64,000 bases of DNA from NCBI GenBank assembly GCA_040218815.1, contig JAVJQS010000001.1:186001-250000 (forward strand), written 5' to 3'. The notes below the pieces were generated by a model. It was not told the DNA's origin. It made no database searches and saw only the letters and a program-made list of their open reading frames with translations. The translations under genes were made by a program, and so were the position numbers. The stretch's first letter is position 1. Every line of letters begins with the position of its first letter. Source of the DNA: JAVJQS01 sp040218815. Lineage in GTDB: Bacteria > Bacteroidota > Bacteroidia > Flavobacteriales_E > Vicingaceae. Shown here one piece after another: positions 1 to 7,678 of this stretch.

Positions 1-2565
1 ATTCAATTCTTCCCCACTAGCGTTGTAAAAAACATTGTTTTCTGGATCTCTATATCCAACGATACCAGCAACTCCTGGGTTTTCAATATCATTTACATAA
101 ACCACAAAATCGTCTCCAATATTTGATGGTGGAGCATATGCTTCACCAGTTCCTCTATTTGGATCCTGAGTTCTTGCATAGGCAACATCTCTAGTAGGGA
201 AAAAGGAAAATTGATCTTTTAAGACTGGCTGGTTCGCATCAAAACGGTCTAAACGCAAGCCGACTCTAAATACCAAATCATCAAATGCAAACTTATCTTC
301 TAAATAGCCTGAGATATAAATTGGCTGGTAAGCAGGAACAGGTCGTGTTCTATCTCCCAACTCATTTGTTTCGTTAAAGAAGTCGTCTAAAGAAGGAGAA
401 GAGTTTAATTTTTTACCTTGATAATCATACCCTCTATACCTTAAGTTGATATTGTTTGCTGGATTAATTAATTGGTCTGCAGCAAAATAGTTGATATTAT
501 ACAGACTTGGATCGTAAGAATCAAAGTCAATAAAATCCGTTCCACTTGGATCAAGCCCAAGAGCTTTTCTAACATTGTAAGCAAAATAAGAACGTTGGTC
601 ATCCCCTCCATATCTTCGTTCAAAAGTAATTGTTGGCTCAATCGGATTTGGGTGGGCGTAGTTGATGGTATAGTTAGTTGAATCAATTTGCTCAATATGG
701 CTATTCACTGATAAACGACCAAGGTCCCACAACTGTCTTGGGTTTAAACTATATGATCGCTCAATTCTTTGCTCATACTCGAAACCTAAAATTATCGCAT
801 GGTCTCCAATGTCAGCTGAACCTCTACCTGTTAATCGTATCTGATCCTCTTCAATTTTAGTATAACCATTAAACACGGTTCCAGCCGCATTCCACATATT
901 GTAAATTGATCCGTCCACGGCACCACCATTTACAATACCTCCATTTCCTTCTACTTGATTTCGAGTTAAATATCTAAGATCGTCATCAGGAAAAAATGAA
1001 TAGAAGTCAGAAGTATAATTGGCCATTACTGGGTTTAAAGTCCCAGGTGTATAATCGTATGAGATTGGAGCATCAAAGGCAGTTAAAAAATTACCGCTAT
1101 AAGTATTTCCATCAGGTAAAGTAGCTGTAGCATTTGCATAAGAAAGCTCTGTTCGAGCATCAAATTGACCTATATACCCATAATTAAAAAAGTCGTTTTC
1201 ATGGTTTCTGTCTTGCGTTTCAAAATTCCTCTTCGAATAATCTGCTTGAAGGGAGAAAAATGCGTTCTGAACTACTGACTTGTCTTCTTGTCCTTCTTCT
1301 AATTCTGCATTAGCAAATCGCTGAGTATATCGTCCCCAAATTCTATAATCATCTCCTGTAGTAACTGAATTATTTTCGTAATTGTATAATGAAAAGTTCC
1401 TATTGTAGTTATTGTTGTTTACAGTATTATATGTTGCACCAACAGAAACTGAGCTTAGGTCAGAAATTTTAATATCAAACTTAGCATTTAAAACGAGTCT
1501 TTTGTTTTGAGAATTCAATTGATAATCAATTTCTTCAAAATCTTCTTCAGTTAAAAATTCAGCACGTTTAAGCACAGCATCATTTGCTGCATCATAGAAA
1601 AGAGGATTTTGTCTTATCTGATCTTCAACTCCTGCAACCGGCTTTCTCAAGGTGGTAGCTGCTGGTCGAGGATCTAATATCGTTCGATATTCCCCTGTAA
1701 CTAAAAATCCTAGAGGAGCATCAATTACATTTCCATCTTCATCTTTATTTGTAATAATTGGCCCTCCAACTGCAAAACCAAAAAGATTGTATCCATAATT
1801 ATCTAAGCCAAACGCCTCAGTATCCCCAGATTTAAATCCAGAGGTTAATACTTCAGCACTTGCAAAATATTGTTTTAATGCTCCACGAGTAGTAATTGTT
1901 CTGACACCTCCAGTTAAGTCACCATACTGAGCCGAAACACCACCAGTTTGAACGCTCACTTCCTCAATTGCTGACTTTGGTAAGGCTGTTGATCCAATAA
2001 CTTTCACCCCATCAATAAATGTTACTGAACTCCCTGCTCGTCCTCCACGCACATTAAAGTCTCCAGAACCATTATCCCTTGAAGTAACCCCATTTCCTGC
2101 AGTTTTAGAAATATCATCCACTGACCGAACGGCCATTTGAGTAATCTCTTCTCGAGTCATTTTAGTTCCTGTAGAAGTATTATCCAATTCAATTAATGGC
2201 TTGGTGTATTCAATAATTTCAACTTCTGCTAATGCTACCCCTTCTGTAATTGGCACATCTTGCTTGGTAATCTTATCTGAATTGACTGAAATACCAGAAA
2301 TTCGTTTGGTTTGAAATCCAACATATGAAACTTGCAAGTCATAGGAACCTGCTGGTATTGGCTTTAAGGTATATTTTCCATCAAAGTCAGTGGTAGTACC
2401 TAGTATTTGCTCTGCACCATCAAAGAGGGTAACGTTGGCAAATGGAACAGGCTCACCTTTATCATCTGTAATGGTACCTTTAATTGTTCCTTGCCCAACC
2501 TGCGCAGATGCAGCATAAGAGCTTCCTATCGCTAAAATTAGCGTCAAAAATAATTTTCGTAGCAT
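1..2565 (-). CDS. TonB-dependent outer-membrane receptor (C-terminus outside window)
   Basis: The frame is open from an ATG at 2565 to the window edge, 855 codons without a stop, so the C-terminal end of the barrel is missing. It starts with a signal peptide (MLRKLFLTLILAIGSSYAASAQ). A carboxypeptidase-regulatory-like domain follows (about residues 25-110, 'GTIKGTITDDKGEPVPFANV'), then a plug domain around 130-230 containing 'FNVRGGRAGSSVTFIDGV' and 'GGVSAQYGDLTGG'. The rest alternates aromatic and polar residues in the manner of a TonB-dependent barrel. These proteins sit in the outer membrane and import large substrates using TonB energy. The substrate cannot be read from sequence, and no SusD-like partner is visible on the side inside the window. 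No clear TAnnTTTG box was found in the 130 bases upstream. Confidence 0.88.
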   Translation of the reverse strand, partial: MLRKLFLTLILAIGSSYAASAQVGQGTIKGTITDDKGEPVPFANVTLFDGAEQILGTTTDFDGKYTLKPIPAGSYDLQVSYVGFQTKRISGISVNSDKITKQDVPITEGVALAEVEIIEYTKPLIELDNTSTGTKMTREEITQMAVRSVDDISKTAGNGVTSRDNGSGDFNVRGGRAGSSVTFIDGVKVIGSTALPKSAIEEVSVQTGGVSAQYGDLTGGVRTITTRGALKQYFASAEVLTSGFKSGDTEAFGLDNYGYNLFGFAVGGPIITNKDEDGNVIDAPLGFLVTGEYRTILDPRPAATTLRKPVAGVEDQIRQNPLFYDAANDAVLKRAEFLTEEDFEEIDYQLNSQNKRLVLNAKFDIKISDLSSVSVGATYNTVNNNNYNRNFSLYNYENNSVTTGDDYRIWGRYTQRFANAELEEGQEDKSVVQNAFFSLQADYSKRNFETQDRNHENDFFNYGYIGQFDARTELSYANATATLPDGNTYSGNFLTAFDAPISYDYTPGTLNPVMANYTSDFYSFFPDDDLRYLTRNQVEGNGGIVNGGAVDGSIYNMWNAAGTVFNGYTKIEEDQIRLTGRGSADIGDHAIILGFEYEQRIERSYSLNPRQLWDLGRLSVNSHIEQIDSTNYTINYAHPNPIEPTITFERRYGGDDQRSYFAYNVRKALGLDPSGTDFIDFDSYDPSLYNINYFAADQLINPANNINLRYRGYDYQGKKLNSSPSLDDFFNETNELGDRTRPVPAYQPIYISGYLEDKFAFDDLVFRVGLRLDRFDANQPVLKDQFSFFPTRDVAYARTQDPNRGTGEAYAPPSNIGDDFVVYVNDIENPGVAGIVGYRDPENNVFYNASGEELN

Positions 2566-2697
2566 AATGAAAATTTTATGTTATAGTGTCAGTGTAAAAA
2601 ACTACAGGGGCGTAAAGATATACATTTAATGAAAAGAATAACAAATGTTAACATAGAAGTAATTCGCAGCATTCATAAGCTCTTCTTTTTCATTATT

Positions 2698-3000
2698 TTA
2701 TCTCCGTTTAAACCATCTTTTTAAAAAAAATTCTTTCTTATTATCGTTTACCCGCTTCGCTTTCTTTCGATTTTTTTTCATTCGTTTCTGCACTTTTTTA
2801 GTTTGCATATCGATATGTTTTTGTCGAAGTCGCTCTAGCTGTTCATCTGACTGTTCTTTTTTATCTTCTTTTTGTTTATCTAATTGCTTTTCTCTTCTTT
2901 CAACTGTTTTTTCAACCTTCCGAGCTGATTGTCCTTGAACGTTCAAATAAAAGACACCAAGAAATAGAAAAATGACGCCTCTTAAAATAAATTTATTCAT
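2698..3000 (-). CDS. Small basic secreted coiled-coil protein, function unknown
   Basis: A 100-residue protein starting at the ATG at 3000. The frame is open further upstream to 3120, but that would overlap the divergent gene, and the start at 3000 gives a clean signal peptide (MNKFILRGVIFLFLGVFYLNVQGQ). The mature part is almost entirely charged: a predicted coiled coil of Glu/Lys/Gln repeats (about residues 26-75), then a Lys/Arg-rich tail ending in KRWFKRR. I recognise no domain. Such basic tails occur in periplasmic or nucleic-acid-binding small proteins, but no function can be assigned. It is divergent from the Rieske-like lipoprotein gene, with only 35 bases between the two starts, so the promoters must overlap. 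Confidence 0.6.
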   Translation of the reverse strand: MNKFILRGVIFLFLGVFYLNVQGQSARKVEKTVERREKQLDKQKEDKKEQSDEQLERLRQKHIDMQTKKVQKRMKKNRKKAKRVNDNKKEFFLKRWFKRR

Positions 3001-3035
3001 AATCTTGTTAATTCTAGACTTGTTTGGAATCCGCC

Positions 3036-3494
3036 ATGGAATTTTTAAGAAAAACGAAAGTAAAAAAACAAAACCGATTAGCTTGTCAGATAGCTGTCTC
3101 TTTTTTAATATTTTTTTCAATTTCCTGTAAAAAGGAGGAAAACAACAATATTCCTTTAGTTGAAGTCAACTTTATTATCAATTTAAACGATCCAGAATAT
3201 ATTAAACTAAAAAATCCTGGAGGAGCTATTGAAGTTACAGGAGGTTCAAGAGGAATTATTTTATATCGATTATCCCAAGATGAAATAAAGGCATATGATC
3301 GGCATTGTACTTTTCAACCTTCTAATACCTGTGCTTTGGTATCTATTGACCCAAATAACATAACTGCAACTGACCCTTGCTGTAAATCTTCCTTTTCACT
3401 CACTAATGGAACGGTTACAAATCCACCAGCTGCAGCACCATTAAAAGAATATACTACTTCATTTGACGGCACTACTCTCAGAGTTACAAATTAA
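3036..3494 (+). CDS. Rieske-fold lipoprotein with altered cluster ligands
   Basis: A 152-residue protein from the ATG at 3036 (a TTG 12 bases upstream is also in frame). An N-terminal hydrophobic stretch ends in FSISC (Cys31), consistent with a lipoprotein signal, though the lipobox is not ideal. Residues about 84-152 follow the Rieske pattern: a first ligand loop (HCTFQP, 90-95), a second loop (DPCCKSSF, 113-120), then the 'G.V...P...PL..Y....DG..L.V' tail. In a true Rieske [2Fe-2S] protein the loops are CxH and CxCH. Here the first His is Phe93, the first Cys of loop two is Asp113, and the second His is Cys116. Binding of a normal cluster is therefore doubtful. A strong bidirectional hairpin follows the stop. 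Role unknown; probably envelope-anchored. Confidence 0.62.
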   Translation: MEFLRKTKVKKQNRLACQIAVSFLIFFSISCKKEENNNIPLVEVNFIINLNDPEYIKLKNPGGAIEVTGGSRGIILYRLSQDEIKAYDRHCTFQPSNTCALVSIDPNNITATDPCCKSSFSLTNGTVTNPPAAAPLKEYTTSFDGTTLRVTN

Positions 3495-3495
3495 A

Positions 3496-3539
3496 AAACC
3501 CAAAAGAATTTGTTGTAATAAACAAACTCTTTTGGGTTT
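3496..3539. terminator. Bidirectional hairpin terminator
   Basis: A near-perfect 19-bp stem (AAACCCAAAAG...CTTTTGGGTTT) with one mismatch lies between the convergent ends of the Rieske-like gene and ahcY. Its A/T-rich flanks give a short U tract on both strands, as expected for a shared terminator. Confidence 0.8.
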
Positions 3540-3560
3540 AAATATACCTTTTAGTAACTA

Positions 3561-4874
3561 CTAATATCTGTAATACTCAGGCTTGTATGGGCCTTCAACA
3601 GTAACACCAATATATTCTGCTTGATCTTTTCTTAACTCTTCTAACTCTACTCCAATTTTTTCTAAGTGAAGTTTAGCTACTTTCTCATCTAGGAATTTAG
3701 GCAAAGTATAAACTTTGTTTTCGTACTTATCGCTGTTTTTCCAAAGTTCGATTTGAGCCAATGTTTGATTCGTAAATGAATTTGACATCACAAATGATGG
3801 ATGACCTGTAGCACAACCAAGATTTACCAACCTGCCTTGAGCTAACAAAATAATGTCTTTACCATCAATAGTATACTTATCGACTTGTGGCTTAATTTCT
3901 TCTTTAGAAATTCCTTTGGTATTCTCTAAGAAAGAAACATCAATCTCATTATCAAAGTGACCTATGTTACAAACAATCACTTTGTCTTTCATTTTTCTAA
4001 AGTGTGGTTCAGCAATAATGTCTTTGTTACCTGTTGCGGTAACTACAATATCAACCTCCTCAACCGCATTGATCATTTTTTTAACTTCAAAACCATCCAT
4101 TGCGGCTTGTAACGCACAAATTGGATCAACTTCTGTAACAATGACTCTTGCTCCTGCCCCTTTGAGAGAAGCTGCAGAGCCTTTTCCAACATCACCATAA
4201 CCAGCAACAACAGCTACTTTACCAGCCATCATCACATCAGTCGCTCTCCTTATAGAATCCACTAAAGATTCTTTACAACCATATTTGTTATCGAACTTAG
4301 ACTTAGTTACCGAATCATTAACATTGATTGCTGGCATTACTAATGTTCCATTCTTTTCTCTTTCATATAATCTATGAACTCCTGTAGTTGTTTCTTCTGA
4401 AAGTCCTCTAATTCCATCTACTAATTCAGAATAGTTATCAAAAACCATATTAGTTAAATCACCACCGTCATCTAAAATCATATTTAATGGCTTTCTATCT
4501 TCGCCAAAAAACAAGGTTTGTTCTATACACCAATCAAATTCCTCATCTGTCATGCCTTTCCAAGCATAAACAGGAACACCTGCAGCGGCAATGGCAGCAG
4601 CAGCATGATCTTGAGTTGAAAAGATATTACATGAAGACCAAGTAACATCTGCTCCAAGAGCAACTAATGTTTCAATTAAAACGGCAGTTTGAATAGTCAT
4701 GTGCAAGCAACCAGCAATTCTTGCTCCTTTCAGTGGTTGTTCGTCACCATACTCTTCTCTCAAAGCCATTAAGCCTGGCATTTCTGCTTCGGCCAATTCA
4801 ATTTCTCTTCTTCCCCACTCTGCTAAAGCAATATCTTTTACTTTATAAGGGATATATTCAACTGTTGTACTCAT
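3561..4874 (-). CDS. ahcY: S-adenosylhomocysteine hydrolase
   Basis: A 437-residue cytosolic NAD-dependent enzyme that cleaves S-adenosylhomocysteine to adenosine and homocysteine, relieving product inhibition of methyltransferases. It shows the family landmarks: 'AGCLHMTIQTAVLIETL' near the N-terminus, 'SCNIFSTQDHAAAA', the Rossmann NAD motif 'GYGDVGKGSA' at about residue 225, 'HFDNEID', and the C-terminal 'KPEYYRY' whose Lys/Tyr reach the neighbouring subunit. Length is normal for bacterial SahH. The start is the ATG at 4874. A TAAATTTG box on the minus strand (4903-4910) lies about 30 bases upstream and could be the -7 element. The gene is alone, bounded downstream by the shared terminator. 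Confidence 0.97.
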   Translation of the reverse strand: MSTTVEYIPYKVKDIALAEWGRREIELAEAEMPGLMALREEYGDEQPLKGARIAGCLHMTIQTAVLIETLVALGADVTWSSCNIFSTQDHAAAAIAAAGVPVYAWKGMTDEEFDWCIEQTLFFGEDRKPLNMILDDGGDLTNMVFDNYSELVDGIRGLSEETTTGVHRLYEREKNGTLVMPAINVNDSVTKSKFDNKYGCKESLVDSIRRATDVMMAGKVAVVAGYGDVGKGSAASLKGAGARVIVTEVDPICALQAAMDGFEVKKMINAVEEVDIVVTATGNKDIIAEPHFRKMKDKVIVCNIGHFDNEIDVSFLENTKGISKEEIKPQVDKYTIDGKDIILLAQGRLVNLGCATGHPSFVMSNSFTNQTLAQIELWKNSDKYENKVYTLPKFLDEKVAKLHLEKIGVELEELRKDQAEYIGVTVEGPYKPEYYRY

Positions 4875-4957
4875 TTTTTTAATTTTTTTACTTTTGGGAG
4901 GGCAAATTTACCAATTAATAGATTAGTATTTTTAAACACTCACTAGATTAATACTTT

Positions 4958-5593
4958 ATGATTGATTATAGCCTCAAAGAGGTTTCTAACATACACAAAA
5001 TTGCATTTGCTACCGTTAACTACAATAATTCTCAAGAATTGTTTGAGGAGCTAAAAAAAAATAAAATCAAACTAAATCAACTCGCAGAATTTACAAACGA
5101 AAAGAGAAAAGTCGAGTGGATGACCATAAGATATTTACTTCTTCAAATTCATAATGAATTAGATGACATTATATATGATGCTCATGGTAAACCACATTTT
5201 AAGAAGAGCAGTTCTCATCTGTCCATCTCACACTCACACAACATGGTAGCCGTTTCTATTCATGAAAAAGAGGTTTGTGGCATTGATATTCAATTAATAT
5301 CTGATAAAATAATACGAATAAAACAGAAATTTTTAAATTCTACTGAACAGTCAGTAACCAAAAACGACCCTGAACAACTAACCATTTATTGGTCGTGTAA
5401 AGAAGCCCTGTTTAAAATTTATGGTAAAAAAGACGCTTACCTAAAAGAGAACATGAGTGTTTCTGAAATTCAGTTTAATGGCGCTAGTGGTATCGCCAAT
5501 GGGTATATTCACATCAACCAACACCAATCACATCACAAAATTGAATTGCTAAAGTTGGAGAATTATATGATGGCATATGTCGTGAATTCTTAA
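4958..5593 (+). CDS. 4'-phosphopantetheinyl transferase superfamily (Sfp/AcpT type)
   Basis: A 211-residue protein predicted to transfer 4'-phosphopantetheine from CoA to a serine of an acyl or peptidyl carrier protein. The defining motifs are present: 'SISHSHNMVAVSI' (about residues 87-99), 'CGIDIQ' with the Mg-binding Asp, and 'WSCKEALFKIYGK' with the Glu and Lys of the WxxKEAxxK signature. Length falls between AcpS and Sfp types. It is first in a tight plus-strand run with the GGGP synthase-like, PnuC-like and NadR-like genes (22, 9 and -4 base junctions). No polyketide or peptide synthetase is in the window, so fatty acid ACP may be the target. Confidence 0.88.
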   Translation: MIDYSLKEVSNIHKIAFATVNYNNSQELFEELKKNKIKLNQLAEFTNEKRKVEWMTIRYLLLQIHNELDDIIYDAHGKPHFKKSSSHLSISHSHNMVAVSIHEKEVCGIDIQLISDKIIRIKQKFLNSTEQSVTKNDPEQLTIYWSCKEALFKIYGKKDAYLKENMSVSEIQFNGASGIANGYIHINQHQSHHKIELLKLENYMMAYVVNS

Positions 5594-5615
5594 TATTGCA
5601 TTTCAAGCCATTCCA

Positions 5616-6359
5616 TTGAAAAACTCCATTTACAAAATCATTCAAGATAAAAAGGCAGCCAAAAAAAAGATGTTGGCTGTATTGATTGATCCTGATAAAG
5701 CTAAAACAAGCTTTTTGGAGGACTTGTGCCAAAAAGCAACAAAAGCACAAGTTGATTTTATTTTAATAGGTGGCAGCTTAATGACTGATGGAGATATAAA
5801 ACGAACGGTAAAGCTGGTTAAGCAAAATTGCACTATCCCCACCCTACTTTTCCCTGGTAGCGCCATGCAAATTACCGATGAAGCCGATGGGATACTATTC
5901 CTATCCCTGCTTTCCAGTAGGAATGCTGAAATGCTGATTGGACAACAAGTAATAGCAGCTCCTTATATTAGAAAAACAAAATTGGAAGTAATTTCCACTG
6001 CCTATTTACTCATTGATTCTGGAGTTCAAACCACGGCGTCATACATGAGCAACTCTAACCCAATTCCAGCAAATAAAAGCGAAATTGCAGCTAGTACGGC
6101 TTTAGCAGGCGAATACATGGGGATGGATCTAATTTACATCGATGGTGGAAGTGGAGCAAAATTTCCAGTTCCTGCAAAAATGATAAAAAAGGTGAGCGAA
6201 TATTCAAGTAAACCAATAGTAGTTGGCGGAGGCCTTGATACGACTAAAAAGGTTGAAGCCGCTCTTGAATCCGGTGCCGACATCGTTGTTATTGGCAATG
6301 CCTTGGAAAAAAATCCAAACTTCCTAAACGATGTTTCAAGTCTCATTCAAAACGATTAA
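5616..6359 (+). CDS. Geranylgeranylglyceryl phosphate synthase-like protein (GGGPS/PcrB family)
   Basis: A 247-residue TIM-barrel prenyltransferase of the family that joins a polyprenyl diphosphate to glycerol-1-phosphate. Seen are 'LAVLIDPDK' (strand 1), 'LIGGSLMTDGD' , 'LLFPGSA', 'FLSLLSSRN', 'IYIDGGSGA' and the C-terminal phosphate-binding 'PIVVGGGLDT' and 'ADIVVIGNAL'. The only suitable start in the right place is TTG at 5616, which gives the usual short N-terminal helix; the next Met (residue 19) would remove it. Group I GGGPS-like proteins are known in Bacteroidetes, but the cellular lipid product is not established. The polyprenyl chain length cannot be told by eye. Confidence 0.85.
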   Translation: MKNSIYKIIQDKKAAKKKMLAVLIDPDKAKTSFLEDLCQKATKAQVDFILIGGSLMTDGDIKRTVKLVKQNCTIPTLLFPGSAMQITDEADGILFLSLLSSRNAEMLIGQQVIAAPYIRKTKLEVISTAYLLIDSGVQTTASYMSNSNPIPANKSEIAASTALAGEYMGMDLIYIDGGSGAKFPVPAKMIKKVSEYSSKPIVVGGGLDTTKKVEAALESGADIVVIGNALEKNPNFLNDVSSLIQND

Positions 6360-6368
6360 TTCGAGTTG

Positions 6369-6962
6369 ATGCAGGAACTAATCAATGCACTCTACTATGA
6401 AGGTCACGCATTTAGCGGACTAGAAATAATAGGAGTGATTACAGCATTAATATATGTTGGCTTAGCAGCTAAAGGCAACAGATGGTGCTTTTTATTTGGC
6501 TTAATTAGTTCAGCAGTCTACATTTACCTTTCCTTAGTGCTCAAATTTTACTTTGACACCGCTATTAATACCTATTATATAGTAATGTCTTTTTATGGCT
6601 GGTTTGCTTGGGGTAAAACTGATAGCTCCTCAGACTTTATCCCTCAAAAATTAAAAAGCCTCCATTTCGCATTGTATATTGTTGTAGGGTCTTTTGTTAC
6701 CATTAGTTTGGCTTATGCAGTTAGTAAATATTCTGATGCTGCCTTGCCTTACTTTGATGCATTCACAACCATTTTTGCAATAATTGCAACATATATGGTA
6801 GTAAAAAAATGGATTGAAAACTGGTTAATTTGGGTGGTGGTTGATACAGTAGCCGCAGGAATGTATTGGTACAAAGAACTATACCTAACAGCACTCTTAT
6901 TCTTTATTTATACCATTATATCCATTATTGGATATCAAAAATGGAAAAAGCAATTGGTATGA
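6369..6962 (+). CDS. pnuC: PnuC-family transporter (nicotinamide riboside or thiamine)
   Basis: A 197-residue inner-membrane protein with about seven hydrophobic segments. It carries the family signature around 'SFYGWFAWGK' (WxxW) and the late 'WLIWVVVDTVAAGMYW' segment. PnuC proteins move vitamin nucleosides by facilitated diffusion, and an intracellular kinase traps the substrate. The start is the ATG at 6369 (a TTG immediately before it is less likely). The stop TGA overlaps the ATG of the kinase gene (ATGA), so the two are translationally coupled. A TPP riboswitch and TonB receptor directly downstream make thiamine (PnuT-like) a real alternative to nicotinamide riboside. Confidence 0.88.
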   Translation: MQELINALYYEGHAFSGLEIIGVITALIYVGLAAKGNRWCFLFGLISSAVYIYLSLVLKFYFDTAINTYYIVMSFYGWFAWGKTDSSSDFIPQKLKSLHFALYIVVGSFVTISLAYAVSKYSDAALPYFDAFTTIFAIIATYMVVKKWIENWLIWVVVDTVAAGMYWYKELYLTALLFFIYTIISIIGYQKWKKQLV

Positions 6963-7483
6963 TTTCTAAGATTGGAATAATTGGACCTGAAGCCAGCGGA
7001 AAAACTGAATTAACTAAACAGTTAGCTAACTATTATAATGAACCATGGGTTCCTGAATTTGCAAGAGCATATTTAGAAGAAAGAAATGGCTTGTATGAAA
7101 AAATAGAATTGGAATATATCGCCAAAAAACAATTGGAATCAGAAGAAAATAAATTAAAGGAAGCAAGTCGTTTCTTATTTTGTGATACCACACCTTTGGT
7201 GATTAAAGTTTGGTCTAACTACAAGTATGGAAGCTACAGTGAGGAAATTTTAAAAACGGTGAAGCAATCAAATTATCACTTGCAGCTTTTATTAAGACCT
7301 GATATAAAATACGCTGATGATCCACTGCGAGAAAATCCAAGTATAGAAGACAGAAATGAACTTTTTCACATCTATAAATCTGAGCTAGAAAACAGCAGAG
7401 CAAACTATGCTATTATTGAAGGATTTGGAAAAAACAGAGTAAAAAATGCGATAAGTATTTTACAACAAAATTTTTATAGCTAG
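6959..7483 (+). CDS. NadR-type ATPase/ribosylnicotinamide kinase domain protein
   Basis: A 174-residue P-loop kinase resembling only the C-terminal kinase domain of NadR. Walker A is 'GPEASGKTELT' close to the N-terminus, followed by 'WVPEFARAYLE' and the 'FCDTTPLVIKVW' Walker B-like strand. There is no N-terminal NMN adenylyltransferase domain and no DNA-binding domain. The frame is open to 6866, but the ATG at 6959 overlaps the pnuC stop as ATGA and gives the normal family N-terminus; ATG 6941 is a second option. It probably phosphorylates the vitamin brought in by the upstream PnuC-like protein, trapping it in the cytosol. Substrate is nicotinamide riboside by family, thiamine by context. 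Confidence 0.82.
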   Translation: MISKIGIIGPEASGKTELTKQLANYYNEPWVPEFARAYLEERNGLYEKIELEYIAKKQLESEENKLKEASRFLFCDTTPLVIKVWSNYKYGSYSEEILKTVKQSNYHLQLLLRPDIKYADDPLRENPSIEDRNELFHIYKSELENSRANYAIIEGFGKNRVKNAISILQQNFYS

Positions 7484-7496
7484 TTTTGCCTCGTCT

Positions 7497-7575
7497 CTTT
7501 GGGGTGCCTCATAAAAACGGGCTGAGATCATACCCTTTGAACCTGAAACCGGTAATGCGGGCGCAGGGAAATTGA
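7497..7575 (+). promoter_or_regulatory. TPP riboswitch (THI element)
   Basis: The conserved core is plain: 'GGGGTGCC', then 'GGGCTGAGATCATACCC', 'TTTGAACCTGA', 'CCGGTAATGCGGGCGCAGGGAA'. These are the THI-box blocks that fold around thiamine pyrophosphate. It lies 14 bases after the kinase stop and about 100 bases before the TonB receptor start, on the same strand, so it regulates the receptor. Known THI elements in the Bacteroidetes precede outer-membrane thiamine receptors. Confidence 0.95.
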
Positions 7576-7642
7576 CAGCTTCGCTTCTTAAAAGGAGGTT
7601 GAAGTTGTGTGGTAAAGAAATTTATTTTAAGAAAAATTGCCC

Positions 7643-7676
7643 CAAGTTTTTCAATTTTTAATTGATGAAAAACTTG
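7643..7676 (+). promoter_or_regulatory. Hairpin directly before the receptor start
   Basis: CAAGTTTTTC pairs with GAAAAACTTG (10 bp), then AAT/ATT pair across a three-base bulge. It ends two bases before the ATG at 7679. No U tract follows, so it looks more like a translation-blocking element of the riboswitch than an intrinsic terminator. Folded by hand only. Confidence 0.5.
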
Positions 7677-7678
7677 TA

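Noticed and set aside
472..860. Short open frames on both strands around 0.5-0.9 kb
   Set aside because: They lie inside the long minus-strand TonB receptor frame and show no domain or start context; they are antisense shadows.
3001..3120. Longer version of the basic coiled-coil protein starting at 3120
   Set aside because: It would run through the divergent lipoprotein's start and signal sequence and hide the clear signal peptide that begins at 3000.
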